Positions 1-10,027 of a DNA stretch of 64,000 nt are shown here, one piece after another; the stretch's first letter is position 1; every line of letters begins with the position of its first letter. Under the pieces are notes generated by a model. The model searched no databases and was not told where the DNA came from. It saw only the letters and a program-made list of their open reading frames with translations. The translations under genes and the position numbers were made by a program. The DNA is from Aliishimia ponticola (GTDB taxonomy: Bacteria > Pseudomonadota > Alphaproteobacteria > Rhodobacterales > Rhodobacteraceae): assembly GCF_004803475.1 (NCBI RefSeq), contig NZ_SRKY01000004.1, positions 186,001 through 250,000 of the forward strand. The letters run 5' to 3'.

Positions 1-19
1 TATTCTTGGGAGGGAATCC

Positions 20-1039
20 ATGACCACTTTGAACAGACGCCAAAGCCTTGCCCTGATGGGCGCTGCAACGCTTAGCGGGTTGGCCGCACCTGCCATTGCT
101 TCGGGCAAGAAAGCCGTCGTGGGCGCGCTGCCTTTCACCAGCCATTCGGGCAGTTTCGTCGCGCTGGAACGCGGCTATTTCGCCGAGGCTGGCCTTGATG
201 TGGAATTGAAGTTCTTTCAGGCCGCGCAACCCATGGCCGTGGCGATTGCTTCGGGCGATGTGGATTTCGGTGTGACCGCGATTTCGGGCGGGCTGCTGAG
301 CCTTGCGCAAAAGGGCGCGGTCAAGGTTATCGGCGGCGCGCTGTCCGAAGACCCGGCCATCGACGGGCAGAAGATCCTCGCCTCGGACACCGCCTATCAG
401 GCGGGGCTGACTTCTGCCGCCGGGCTGGGCGGCAAACGGTTTGGGATGACAACGGCGGGATCGTCCTTCCATTACATGGGGTCCAAGATCGCCGCGGCCG
501 AAAATGCAGCGCCAGAATTCATTCCGCTGCAAAAGGTCGGCGCGATCATCGGCGCACTGAAATCGGGCCAGATCGATGCGTGGTCCATCGTGCCGCATAT
601 CGCCAAGCCGCTTGCCGGATCGGGCGCAGTCCATATCATTGGCAACGTGGCCGATTACCTGCCGAATTACCAGGTGACCACGGTCTTTACCTCGGCCAAG
701 AATGCCGATGGCGACCGCGCATTGACCGAAAGTTTCCTCAAGGGCTTTTCCATGGGCGCGGCCGATTACAACGCGGCGATGGTGGATGCCACGGCGGGCG
801 AGGATGCCAAGCAGCAGATGGTAGATCTGATCCACAAATATGTCTACACCGACCGGCCCCGTGAAAAGGCCGCGCCGTCGATCATCAACGGGTCGATGCG
901 GATCAACGAAGGTGCGGCGATCAATGTGGATTCGGTGCGCGATCAGATGGCGTGGATGCAGGCCGAAGGTCTGGTCGATTCCGAAATCACGCTCGACACG
1001 TTCCTTGACACCTCTTACGTGGACACCATCGGCACATAA
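20..1039 (+). CDS. ABC transporter substrate-binding protein, NitT/TauT (NMT1/SsuA-like) family
   Basis: Periplasmic solute receptor of a three-gene ABC importer. The N-terminus has an RR pair at residues 6-7 followed by a hydrophobic stretch ending in AIA near residue 27, so export (possibly Tat) is likely. The rest has the two-lobe pattern of the NMT1/SsuA group, including FVALERGYFAEAGL near residue 50, which is the usual start of the ligand-binding fold. 339 residues is normal for the family. The start follows a good GGGAGG ribosome site. The ATPase and permease genes follow on the same strand. The substrate cannot be read from sequence; sulfonates, nitrate, aromatic acids and pyrimidine precursors are all handled by relatives. 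Confidence 0.9.
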   Translation: MTTLNRRQSLALMGAATLSGLAAPAIASGKKAVVGALPFTSHSGSFVALERGYFAEAGLDVELKFFQAAQPMAVAIASGDVDFGVTAISGGLLSLAQKGAVKVIGGALSEDPAIDGQKILASDTAYQAGLTSAAGLGGKRFGMTTAGSSFHYMGSKIAAAENAAPEFIPLQKVGAIIGALKSGQIDAWSIVPHIAKPLAGSGAVHIIGNVADYLPNYQVTTVFTSAKNADGDRALTESFLKGFSMGAADYNAAMVDATAGEDAKQQMVDLIHKYVYTDRPREKAAPSIINGSMRINEGAAINVDSVRDQMAWMQAEGLVDSEITLDTFLDTSYVDTIGT

Positions 1040-1092
1040 GCCAACTACGCGCGGCAGGGCCGGTCCTTGCCGCGCAGACAAGAGGCCAATTC

Positions 1093-1860
1093 ATGGACAT
1101 TCGTCTGGACGGGATCAGCCATAGCTATGGCGATACAGAGGTTTTGCGTGACATCAACCTGTCGGTGCCGTCTGGGCGCATTGCCTGCATGGTTGGCCCA
1201 TCGGGCTGCGGCAAGTCCACCCTGCTGCGCTTTATCGGCGGGTTGGAGCGCCCTTCAGCGGGCCAGGTGCTGCAAGTCGGCAACCCGCCCGCAGACTGCC
1301 TGAACCCGCTGACCTATGTATTCCAGCATTTCGCATTGCTGCCCTGGCGGTCGGTGCGGGGGAATATCTCTCTCGTGCTGGAGGATCACGGGATTCGCGG
1401 CGCACGGGCAGAGACGATCATCGCGGACGTGCTGGCCCGCACCCGTCTGAGCGATTTCGCCGATGCGCTGCCCAAACAGTTGTCGGGCGGCATGAAGCAA
1501 CGGGTGGCAATTGCGCGCGCCCTGGCCGTGAACCCTGCGGTCATGCTGATGGATGAGCCGCTCTCGGCGCTGGATAGCCAGACGCGCGAGCTTTTGATGG
1601 ATGACCTTGTCGCGCTTTGGACCCGCCAGCCCTTTACCGCCGTCTATGTCACCCACAACCTTGCCGAGGCCGTGCGGCTGGGCCACCAGATCGTGGTGCT
1701 GTCACGCCGTCCCGGCCAGATCCGCGAGGTGGTCGAGATCGACAAACCGCTGGAAGCGCGCGGCTATGCCGATCCGGACCTTGAAGCGGTGCAAAAACAC
1801 CTTTGGGACTTGATGCGCGACGAAGCCCGCGCCGCCGATGCGGAGTTGATCCATGTCTGA
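1093..1860 (+). CDS. ABC transporter ATP-binding protein, NitT/TauT type
   Basis: ATPase that powers the importer begun by the preceding receptor gene. Walker A GPSGCGKST lies at residues 35-43, the signature LSGGMKQ at 130-136 and Walker B VMLMDEP at 150-156, followed by SALD and a switch histidine in VTHN. All catalytic positions look intact and 255 residues is typical. The gene begins 53 nt after the receptor gene and its last eight bases overlap the permease start, so the three are co-transcribed and probably translationally coupled. Substrate unknown. Confidence 0.93.
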   Translation: MDIRLDGISHSYGDTEVLRDINLSVPSGRIACMVGPSGCGKSTLLRFIGGLERPSAGQVLQVGNPPADCLNPLTYVFQHFALLPWRSVRGNISLVLEDHGIRGARAETIIADVLARTRLSDFADALPKQLSGGMKQRVAIARALAVNPAVMLMDEPLSALDSQTRELLMDDLVALWTRQPFTAVYVTHNLAEAVRLGHQIVVLSRRPGQIREVVEIDKPLEARGYADPDLEAVQKHLWDLMRDEARAADAELIHV

Positions 1861-2656
1861 CGCCCCCACCACAGCTCGCACCGTCCGGTTTCGCGGCGGT
1901 GGCTTTGCCCCAACCACACGGCGCGGCGTCGGACTGGCGGTGTTTGTCACCCTTGTACTGCTGGTGGAATGGGGCACGCGCAGCGGTTGGATATCCGCGC
2001 TGACGCTGCCCAAACCGTCAGACGTGCTCGCAACGTTTGGCGAGCTTTGGTCCTCCGGCCTGCTGGTCAAACACATGGTCCCCTCGCTGACGCGGCTGAT
2101 CGTCGGCGCGGCCCTTGGGGCCAGTGTCGGGATCGGGGTCGGTATCCTGATCGGCCTGTTTTCCTATATCCGGGCCGGGCTGGTGCCGCTGGTCGCCGCG
2201 ATTTTCCCGATCCCCAAGATCGCGCTTTTGCCGCTTTTCGTGATCTGGTTCGGTATCGACGAGGGGTCGAAATACGCGCTGATCGCCTTCGGCACATTCA
2301 CCCCCACGGTCGTCGCCACTTATGGCGCGGTCGACAATGTGGACCGGACGCTGATCCGCATGGGCCAAAGCTTTGGTCTGTCCTGGCTGTCTATCGTGCG
2401 CAAGATCGTTCTGCCCGGCGCCATGCCGGGTATCCTGTCCGGCCTGCGTATCAGCCTTGCCATTGCGATCATCCTGCTGGTCGCGGCAGAGATGCTGGGC
2501 GCGCAATACGGGATTGGCGCGTATATTCTAGAGGCCGGGTCGCTTTATGACCTTGAACGGCTGTTTGCCGGCGTCGTGATCCTGTCGCTTATGGGTCTGC
2601 TGACCTCTGGCGTGATCGGGCTGGTGGAAAAGCGCCTGCTGCGCTGGCGCGACTAG
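1853..2656 (+). CDS. ABC transporter permease, NitT/TauT type
   Basis: Inner-membrane permease of the same importer, 267 residues, with a hydrophilic N-terminus and about six hydrophobic segments. A region near residue 180 (GQSFGLSWLSIVRKIVLPGA) matches the cytoplasmic EAA loop that contacts the ATPase in this permease family. The ATG overlaps the end of the ATPase gene. The stop TAG lies in a CTAG tetranucleotide that also supplies the stop of the convergent zinc-finger gene. Only one permease gene is present, so the transmembrane part is probably a homodimer. Confidence 0.92.
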   Translation: MSDAPTTARTVRFRGGGFAPTTRRGVGLAVFVTLVLLVEWGTRSGWISALTLPKPSDVLATFGELWSSGLLVKHMVPSLTRLIVGAALGASVGIGVGILIGLFSYIRAGLVPLVAAIFPIPKIALLPLFVIWFGIDEGSKYALIAFGTFTPTVVATYGAVDNVDRTLIRMGQSFGLSWLSIVRKIVLPGAMPGILSGLRISLAIAIILLVAAEMLGAQYGIGAYILEAGSLYDLERLFAGVVILSLMGLLTSGVIGLVEKRLLRWRD

Positions 2657-2967
2657 ATCTGCGCCGCGCAGGTTTTGCAGAACGGGGTGGCGGGCAGCAG
2701 CTCCAACCGCTCGGGTGAGATTTCGCTGCCGCATTTCACGCAGAACCCATACTCGCCCTCGTCGACACGTTTGAGCGCCGCATCGATCCCGCGCAGCTCT
2801 TCCAGATCATGTTCGCCCAGCGCTTGCAGAACCTCGTCGCCTTGACGTTCGGACGCGGCATCGTCCCAATCCTTGGGTTTCGGTGCGTCCAGATCCTGTT
2901 CGATATGATCCAGTTCAGCGAGGATTTCCTGACGCAGTTTCAGCAACGTATCACGCGGTGTGGTCAT
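2653..2967 (-). CDS. Short DksA/TraR-family zinc-finger protein
   Basis: 104-residue protein with a C-terminal four-cysteine zinc finger, CVKCG then CKTC, spaced C-x2-C-x17-C-x2-C as in DksA and TraR. It is shorter than canonical DksA (about 150 residues) and keeps only a short helical N-terminal part, so it resembles the small DksA-like paralogs of alphaproteobacteria. Such proteins bind the secondary channel of RNA polymerase; that role here is inferred from the family. The start has AAGGAG seven bases upstream. An FNR-like box lies 54-67 nt upstream of the start, suggesting oxygen-dependent expression. Confidence 0.85.
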   Translation of the reverse strand: MTTPRDTLLKLRQEILAELDHIEQDLDAPKPKDWDDAASERQGDEVLQALGEHDLEELRGIDAALKRVDEGEYGFCVKCGSEISPERLELLPATPFCKTCAAQI

Positions 2968-3020
2968 AATAGGCTCCTTTGCTTGGAACCCAGTCTACAC
3001 GACGATCGAACCTGCGCGAC

Positions 3021-3034
3021 TTGATGTATGTCAA
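3021..3034. promoter_or_regulatory. FNR/FnrL-type box upstream of the short DksA-like gene
   Basis: TTGATGTATGTCAA fits TTGAY-N4-RTCAA, the FNR/FnrL half-site pair, on both arms. It begins 54 nt upstream of the DksA-like start codon and overlaps the last codons of the small membrane protein gene. A second matching box stands at the same distance from that neighbour's start, which raises confidence. Confidence 0.55.
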
Positions 3035-3222
3035 CGCAGGTTGTCGATTTGTTTCGCCACGAACCAGCTTGCGGGAAAGGCCAGAATGAACCCCAGAACC
3101 GCCGCAACGAGGATCGGCATCAGCGTGGCATAGCCGCTGACAAGCGCGATGATGACCCCGCTTCCGGCGAGGGTAGAACCAATGAAAATATGCAGAACAA
3201 GCATCAAGGACAGACGCGGCAT
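3031..3222 (-). CDS. Small two-helix membrane protein, function unknown
   Basis: 63-residue protein with two hydrophobic segments (about residues 5-22 and 28-50) separated by a short turn, ending in a charged tail (AKQIDNLR). I chose the internal ATG at 3222 rather than an upstream start because AGGAGG sits seven bases before it. No family is recognised with certainty. It lies between the short DksA-like gene and lepA, on the same strand as both, and has its own FNR-like box, so it may be an oxygen-responsive inner-membrane protein. That role is inference. Confidence 0.7.
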   Translation of the reverse strand: MPRLSLMLVLHIFIGSTLAGSGVIIALVSGYATLMPILVAAVLGFILAFPASWFVAKQIDNLR

Positions 3223-3551
3223 TTGTGCCTCCTGAATCGAAATCGCCATCCTGATATCTGACCTGCGCGGCATTGGATTTGACGTGCATCAAACAGCGAC
3301 GGACGCGCCGGGGCGGGGCAGCGTACGGTGGGGTCAGGATTTGTTGAACCCGCCGCGCGTAGAAGTTGGCCCCGTACAAAACTGGGAGCGTCCGGCGCGG
3401 ATTCGGAGCAGCGACAAGGGGCAGGTCTTCGGCCCTGACATCGGCGATCCGTGCCGGGCGTGACCGGTTTTGTACGATGGGGCCATCGGCAGGGCCAAGG
3501 GTGAGGCCATGCGCGACGGATTTGCCCAAAAGGGCCGGGAAGACGCCGCGC
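3223..3551. other. Intergenic stretch between small membrane protein and lepA
   Basis: About 330 bases without a convincing gene. It holds the FNR-like box at 3279-3292 and the probable promoter region of the small membrane protein gene. The long antisense frame that crosses it has no ribosome site and no recognisable domain. Nothing else was identified. Confidence 0.5.
3279..3292. promoter_or_regulatory. FNR/FnrL-type box upstream of the small membrane protein
   Basis: TTGACGTGCATCAA fits TTGAY-N4-RTCAA on both arms. It ends 70 nt upstream of the start at 3222, a position where an FNR-family activator could act on a promoter just downstream. No promoter could be assigned with certainty. Confidence 0.55.
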
Positions 3552-5351
<1,800 letters not shown>

Positions 5352-5470
5352 GGTGCAGGGATATGGTGCGCTTTTCGGGTTTTGTCGAGAGGATCTTTGC
5401 CCCGTCGGCACAAGGGCAGTTGTACCCTGTCAGCGGGCAGCATCGCGGGCCTCAACGCGCAGGAAACGCG

Positions 5471-5486
5471 TTAACCATCTGTTAAC
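5471..5486 (+). promoter_or_regulatory. Candidate CtrA-binding site
   Basis: TTAACCATCTGTTAAC is an exact match to the CtrA consensus TTAA-N7-TTAAC. It lies in the 269-bp intergenic region between lepA and the divergent 79-residue protein gene, about 135 nt upstream of the latter. CtrA is the cell-cycle and motility response regulator of alphaproteobacteria. A single exact 9-base match can occur by chance, so confidence is limited. Confidence 0.45.
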
Positions 5487-5620
5487 GTACGATTCTTTCT
5501 GCCATCCGGTCGCCGATCCGTCAACTCCCCAGAAAAGGCGGGTATTCCAGACTAACGCCAAGTGGTTAAATCGGATTAGGAATTGGGGCAACGCTCTCTA
5601 GCCAGCTTCGGAGACTCACC

Positions 5621-5860
5621 ATGAATGACCAAGACGACAGCCCCCTGATCGGTGCACGACTGGCGCGGCATCTTCTGCGCCTCAGCGAAACGGTGGTTCC
5701 GGTGAAATCGGACTGGAACGCGGGTTTGGAAATGACCCTGAGCGCCCAGCGTCAGCTAGAGCGCGAGATGTCCGAAGCCCCGTCCGAACAGCCATATGCG
5801 CAAGTGATGAAGCATGTGATCGCAGAATGCCGCCACCGTAAGGCGCGTTTGCCGATCTGA
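5621..5860 (+). CDS. Small hypothetical protein
   Basis: 79-residue soluble, mostly helical protein with no signal peptide and no recognised domain. Its N-terminus is acidic and its C-terminus basic (ECRHRKARLP). A GGAG-type ribosome site lies about 10 bases before the ATG. It is divergent from lepA and lies downstream of a CtrA-like box. The frame has the third-position GC bias of the neighbouring genes, which supports real coding. Function unknown. Confidence 0.6.
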   Translation: MNDQDDSPLIGARLARHLLRLSETVVPVKSDWNAGLEMTLSAQRQLEREMSEAPSEQPYAQVMKHVIAECRHRKARLPI

Positions 5861-5977
5861 TTGCGCGATTTTTCCCCGCGACGCGGCAATTGCCCTTTGT
5901 CCGGCATTCCGGCATATTCGTACCAAGGCAGATAGGCACGTGGGATAAACCCGCGGCTGATTTGGAGGCGATAGCGG

Positions 5978-6613
5978 ATGATCCGGGCACATTTGGTCGT
6001 TCTTTCCTTTGGTATGTTAAGCGCTTGCGGCGATGGGCTGGGGACGCAGTATTCCAGCTCGCGCGCGGGGCAGGCTCCGACGAGCTATGTGCCCGTCACG
6101 CCCGGCGCGGTTCCCGTAACGGATGCCAGCGCGGGCGCCGTTACGATGGCACCCGCCCCTGCGGTCTTGACCGGTCCGATCGCGGTGACACCCGGCGCCG
6201 TTCCGGTTGATCCATTGGCCGCTCAGCCCCCCGTGGTCGAAGCCCCCGGCATTCCGGCGCAGGTCGCCGCGACGCCGCTACCGGCCGCTGTTGCGCCAGC
6301 GCCTGCACCGGTGACAACGGCCGCCGCCCCAGTGGCCCCGCTGCCCGCAGCGCCCGTGAAGAAGTTCGCCAAGGGTCCGCTTTACGATGCCTGCCAAACC
6401 TCCGGTCGGCAATCCGCCGGGCCGGAACTGTGCGGCTGTGTGCAATGGGTCGCGGACCAGAAGCTTACCAAGGCGCAGCAGACGCGCGGCGCGAAGTATT
6501 TCAAGGACAACCACAAGCTTCAGGAAGTCCGGCAATCGAACCGCGCCTCGGACGAGGCGTTTTGGAGCGCGTGGAAAGACTTCGGCACCGAAGCCGGGCG
6601 TCAGTGCCGCTGA
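5978..6613 (+). CDS. Proline/alanine-rich lipoprotein with a four-cysteine C-terminal domain
   Basis: 211-residue predicted lipoprotein: a short hydrophobic signal ends in the lipobox LSAC, so the mature protein would begin at Cys17. A long Pro/Ala/Val-rich linker (about residues 30-125) contains the octapeptide VTPGAVPV twice, pointing to an internal duplication. The C-terminal 75 residues (PLYDACQ, ELCGCVQWVADQ, GRQCR) form a four-cysteine helical domain that occurs alone or after linkers in many Rhodobacteraceae envelope proteins and is often labelled arginine transporter without evidence. A GGAGG ribosome site precedes the ATG. Function unknown; outer-membrane or periplasmic location is inferred. 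Confidence 0.75.
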   Translation: MIRAHLVVLSFGMLSACGDGLGTQYSSSRAGQAPTSYVPVTPGAVPVTDASAGAVTMAPAPAVLTGPIAVTPGAVPVDPLAAQPPVVEAPGIPAQVAATPLPAAVAPAPAPVTTAAAPVAPLPAAPVKKFAKGPLYDACQTSGRQSAGPELCGCVQWVADQKLTKAQQTRGAKYFKDNHKLQEVRQSNRASDEAFWSAWKDFGTEAGRQCR

Positions 6614-6634
6614 CCCCAAGGCCCGTGGCGGCTT

Positions 6635-6973
6635 AAGGCCTGCGCGCGGGGCATTCCTAGCCTGACCGCCGTTCACCGGCGCAGAGGACGCTCTTCGCTC
6701 GCCCTCTGCCACCGAACCGCATTGCGTTTAAGGGCGCGGCGACCCCCTTCATCGTTCACGGTCATCGGCTCTCCAGCCTGTACCGCAGGACGAACAGACA
6801 GCATAATCCTTTCATTGTTCCTAAAATACTCAAGAAACTTCGCCTGCGATTGGCGCAGCGGAATGAGTATTTGCAGAACAATGAAGGGGGGTGGGCCGCG
6901 TCATGAGGTCTGTGGCGCCGGTCCTGACTGTTCTCGCAGTTATTGTTGGCCTTCGGTATCTTGATGTCGCGCC
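6635..6973 (+). repeat. Long inverted duplication, copy A (partner at 28970-29309)
   Basis: About 339 bases match the reverse complement of 28970-29309 with only scattered substitutions and one small indel (well above 90 % identity by eye). Copy A carries the last codons of an ABC ATPase gene, the following spacer and the first codons of an ABC permease gene, but neither complete gene. It fills the gap between the convergent lipoprotein and dapB genes. The partner lies inside a complete ABC operon, so A looks like the derived, decaying copy. Confidence 0.9.
6811..6885. repeat. Inverted pair of 21-nt dispersed motif (copy A)
   Basis: Two copies of the motif TTCATTGTTC, three variable bases, AAATACTC face each other at 6811-6831 and 6865-6885. 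They can form a stem around a 33-base loop. The same pair is present in copy B, and single motifs occur at 14329 and 55575. Confidence 0.75.
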
Positions 6974-7001
6974 AATTAAGGCGGTTGCTTTAGCGCGCTG
7001 A
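6903..7001 (+). pseudogene. Truncated remnant of an ABC permease 5' end
   Basis: A 32-codon frame beginning MRSVAPVLTVLAVIVGL is nearly identical to the first codons of the permease gene at 28108-29040, then diverges after about 23 codons and stops at 7001, overlapping the 3' end of dapB on the other strand. It is the permease-side edge of inverted duplication copy A. It lacks all membrane segments but the first and cannot encode a permease. Confidence 0.75.
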
Positions 7002-7808
7002 CAGCCCCAGCACATCGACCATGTCGTATTGGCCCGGCCCTTGATCCTGCCCCCAAATTGCGGCTTTCAGCGCGCCGCGCGCAAAGATCGCCCTGTCCGT
7101 CGCCATGTGGCGCAGTACGATACGTTCGCCCTCGCCCGCAAATAGCACATCATGTTCACCCACGATATCGCCCCCGCGAATTGCAGTGAAGCCGATATCC
7201 CCCCTTTTGCGGGCTCCGGTAATTCCGTCGCGCCCCCGGTCCGAGATATCCGCCAGGTTCTGTCCGCGCCCCTCGGCGGCAGCTTCGCCCAGCATCAGCG
7301 CCGTCCCGGACGGTGCATCGACCTTCTTGTTGTGGTGCACTTCGATCACTTCGATATCGAAATCGGCATCCAGTGCGGCCGCGACCTGCCGCGTCAACTG
7401 CACCAGAAGGTTGACGCCCAGTGACATGTTCCCAGCGCGGATTTGCGGACAATGGCGGGCGGCGGGACCAAGATCCGCAATCTGCGCATCGGTCATGCCG
7501 GTGGTGCCGATCACATGCACCGCCCGCGCCTGCGCTGCGAGGGCTGCGAATTCCAACGTGGCTTCGGGGGCGGTGAAGTCGATGACGGCCTGCGCGTTTG
7601 CGAAGGCTTCCAGCGGGTCGTCCGTTACGCGCACGCCAAGCTCTGCCCCGCCCATTGCGGCACCGATATCCTGCCCGATCCAGTCATGGCCCGCACGTTC
7701 CACAACACCGACCAGACGCGCCTTTTCCGAGGCGCGGATCGTCTCGATCAGCATCTGGCCCATCCGGCCCGACGCACCTGTCACCACGATTCCCGGAAGC
7801 TCTGCCAT
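6990..7808 (-). CDS. dapB: 4-hydroxy-tetrahydrodipicolinate reductase
   Basis: Cytoplasmic NAD(P)H-dependent reductase of the lysine/diaminopimelate pathway, needed for peptidoglycan cross-links. The Rossmann motif GASGRMG is at residues 11-17, and the catalytic/substrate segment [15 protein letters not shown] is present in the middle of the chain. 272 residues is the usual length. Its 3' end abuts inverted duplication copy A, but the coding region reads through intact to the normal family C-terminus (LGLSAR). It is divergent from rbfA. Confidence 0.97.
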   Translation of the reverse strand: MAELPGIVVTGASGRMGQMLIETIRASEKARLVGVVERAGHDWIGQDIGAAMGGAELGVRVTDDPLEAFANAQAVIDFTAPEATLEFAALAAQARAVHVIGTTGMTDAQIADLGPAARHCPQIRAGNMSLGVNLLVQLTRQVAAALDADFDIEVIEVHHNKKVDAPSGTALMLGEAAAEGRGQNLADISDRGRDGITGARKRGDIGFTAIRGGDIVGEHDVLFAGEGERIVLRHMATDRAIFARGALKAAIWGQDQGPGQYDMVDVLGLSAR

Positions 7809-7884
7809 GGTCCTGTCCTCTTTGCATCACGGTCCCTCGCCCATACCGCTTGGCAAAGCCTCTCTGCAAGCTTAAGTGGGGGAC

Positions 7885-8280
7885 ATGGGCAAAAACAGAC
7901 ATCACGACGGCCCCGGCCCGTCCCAGCGACAATTGCGTGTCGGCGAGTTGATACGCCGGACATTGGCACAGGTTCTCGCACAAGGGGACATCCACGACCC
8001 GGAACTGAACCGGATGTCGGTGACGGTCGGCGAGGTGCGCACATCGCCGGATCTCAAGATCGCCACCGTATTCGTGATGCCGCTGGGCGGCGACAAGAAG
8101 GGCGAAGCGATTGACCTTCTGGCGCGCAACAAGTCCGAACTGCGCCGTATCATTGGCAAGAAGGTCGGGCTGAAATACACGCCGGATCTGCGTTTCCGCC
8201 TTGATGAAACTTTCGACCGGATGGACGAAACCCGCGCGATCTTCTCGCAGGAGGACGTGCGGCGGGACCTCGATTCATGA
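7885..8280 (+). CDS. rbfA: 30S ribosome-binding factor A
   Basis: Binds the 30S subunit during late 16S rRNA maturation and cold adaptation. The 131-residue protein has the single KH-like fold with the family segments [14 protein letters not shown] and [10 protein letters not shown] prefer the ATG at 7885, which has a G-rich site just before it, over the in-frame GTG at 7876. The last four bases (ATGA) overlap the next gene, indicating translational coupling. In many proteobacteria rbfA is next to truB, as here apart from one intervening gene. Confidence 0.93.
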   Translation: MGKNRHHDGPGPSQRQLRVGELIRRTLAQVLAQGDIHDPELNRMSVTVGEVRTSPDLKIATVFVMPLGGDKKGEAIDLLARNKSELRRIIGKKVGLKYTPDLRFRLDETFDRMDETRAIFSQEDVRRDLDS

Positions 8281-9023
8281 TCCGCGCCTCCGCCGCGTGG
8301 CTGGTGGCGTGGCTGTCGATGCTTGCGGCAGGGGCCGTTGCCGCGCCGGGCTGCAGCGATCTGGAATTCGACGGAAGCAGCTTCACGGTGTGCCGGATCA
8401 ATCCGCAAGACACCCCGCTGCGGCTTTTCCTTTACCGCGACAACGGGTTGCCCTTCGGCACGTTCTTCAATGTGGACGAGATGCTTGCGCAGCAGGGCGA
8501 GAAGCTGAGCTTTGCAATGAATGCCGGAATGTATCACCGGGATCGATCCCCTGTGGGCCTCTATCTGGATGGCGACACGGTAGAGCAACGGTTGATCACA
8601 TCCCCCGGGCCGGGAAATTTCGGCCTGCTGCCCAATGGCGTGCTGTGTTTGGGCGATGGGCGCGCCGATGTCATCGAATCCCTGCGGTTCGAACGCGAAG
8701 CGCCGACGTGCCGCTTTGCCACGCAATCGGGGCCGATGCTGGTCATCGATGGCGACCTGCATCCGCGGTTCCTGCCGGACAGCACCTCGCGTTATGTGCG
8801 CAACGGGGTCGGCACCAGCGCCGATGGGCGCGAGGCCATCTTCGCGATTTCCAACACCCCGGTCACGTTTCACCAATTTGGCCGTCTCTTCCGCGACGCG
8901 CTTGGCGTTCCCAATGCGCTGTATTTCGATGGGAATATCTCGCGCCTGCATGCGCCGGAACTAAACCGGTCGGACGCCGGATTTCCGATGGGCCCCATCA
9001 TCGGCGCTGTCACATCGCAGTAA
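8277..9023 (+). CDS. Exported phosphodiester glycosidase family protein (DUF2233/NAGPA-like)
   Basis: 248-residue protein with a cleavable signal peptide (hydrophobic residues 8-22, AVAA near 21-24). The body carries the family segments [21 protein letters not shown], ending in [15 protein letters not shown], which match the phosphodiester glycosidase domain related to mammalian uncovering enzyme and bacterial YigE-like proteins. Four cysteines in the mature part suggest disulfides. It overlaps rbfA by ATGA and precedes truB, so it is inserted in the rbfA-truB operon. The substrate is unknown; an envelope sugar phosphodiester is plausible. Confidence 0.82.
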   Translation: MIRASAAWLVAWLSMLAAGAVAAPGCSDLEFDGSSFTVCRINPQDTPLRLFLYRDNGLPFGTFFNVDEMLAQQGEKLSFAMNAGMYHRDRSPVGLYLDGDTVEQRLITSPGPGNFGLLPNGVLCLGDGRADVIESLRFEREAPTCRFATQSGPMLVIDGDLHPRFLPDSTSRYVRNGVGTSADGREAIFAISNTPVTFHQFGRLFRDALGVPNALYFDGNISRLHAPELNRSDAGFPMGPIIGAVTSQ

Positions 9024-9118
9024 GAGCGGCGGAATTACCGCCCCGAACCGGCTGGCAGGTTGAAATCACACCCGCGCTCCGTTAAGGCGCGCGCCTGATC
9101 CGCAGATGAGGCAAGACC

Positions 9119-10027
9119 ATGGGACGCAAGCGCAAGGGCCGCGATATTTCGGGATGGGTGATCGTCGATAAACCGGCGGGCATGACCTCTACCTCTGTCG
9201 TGGGCAAGGTCCGCTGGGCTTTCGACGCCAAGAAGGCGGGCCATGCCGGAACGCTGGACCCGGAGGCGACCGGCGTGTTGGCCGTGGCGCTGGGAGAAGC
9301 GACCAAGACCGTGCCCTACATCACTGACGCGCTGAAGGCCTATACCTTCACGGTGCGCTTCGGACAGGCCACCAATACCGACGACGCGGAGGGCGAGGTG
9401 ATCGCCTCTTCCGATGCGCGCCCGACGGACGACCAGATCAAAGAGGCGCTTGGGGCCTTCGTTGGCGACATCATGCAGGTGCCGCCGCAGTTTTCCGCCG
9501 TGAAGATCGACGGGGAGCGCGCTTACAAGAAGGCCCGAGACGGCGAAGAAATGGATTTGGCCGCGCGCCCGCTTTGGGTCGAGGAACTCGTTCTGGTCGA
9601 TCGCCCGGATGCGGATCATGCGGTGCTTGAGATGACATGCGGCAAAGGCGGCTATGTGCGATCCATCGCACGCGATCTGGGTGCGGCGCTGGGATGTTAC
9701 GGGCATGTGCGAGAGTTGCGGCGGATCTGGTCCGGACCGTTCGAAGCGAAGGATGGGCTGAGCGTCGAACAAATCGACGCCATGGCCAAGTCGCCGGAGC
9801 TGGACGCGCATCTGCTGCCACTGGATGCCGGGCTGGACGATCTGCCCGAACTGCGCGCGACGCCCGAAGGGGCTGCCCGCCTGCGCAACGGCAATCCCGG
9901 CATGGTGATGGCATCGGATGTGGAATACGGCGACACCGCGTGGGCCTCGCTGGATGGGGTGCCGGTTGCGGTCGGCGTCTACAAGGCCGGAGAGCTTCAC
10001 CCCACGCGCGTGTTCAATCTGACATGA
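9119..10027 (+). CDS. truB: tRNA pseudouridine(55) synthase
   Basis: Converts U55 in the T-loop of most tRNAs to pseudouridine. The catalytic aspartate lies in [11 protein letters not shown] (Asp47), and the family segments [13 protein letters not shown] and [10 protein letters not shown] are present. 302 residues is typical. The TGA stop overlaps the ATG of the next gene (ATGA), so the two are coupled. Confidence 0.97.
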   Translation: MGRKRKGRDISGWVIVDKPAGMTSTSVVGKVRWAFDAKKAGHAGTLDPEATGVLAVALGEATKTVPYITDALKAYTFTVRFGQATNTDDAEGEVIASSDARPTDDQIKEALGAFVGDIMQVPPQFSAVKIDGERAYKKARDGEEMDLAARPLWVEELVLVDRPDADHAVLEMTCGKGGYVRSIARDLGAALGCYGHVRELRRIWSGPFEAKDGLSVEQIDAMAKSPELDAHLLPLDAGLDDLPELRATPEGAARLRNGNPGMVMASDVEYGDTAWASLDGVPVAVGVYKAGELHPTRVFNLT

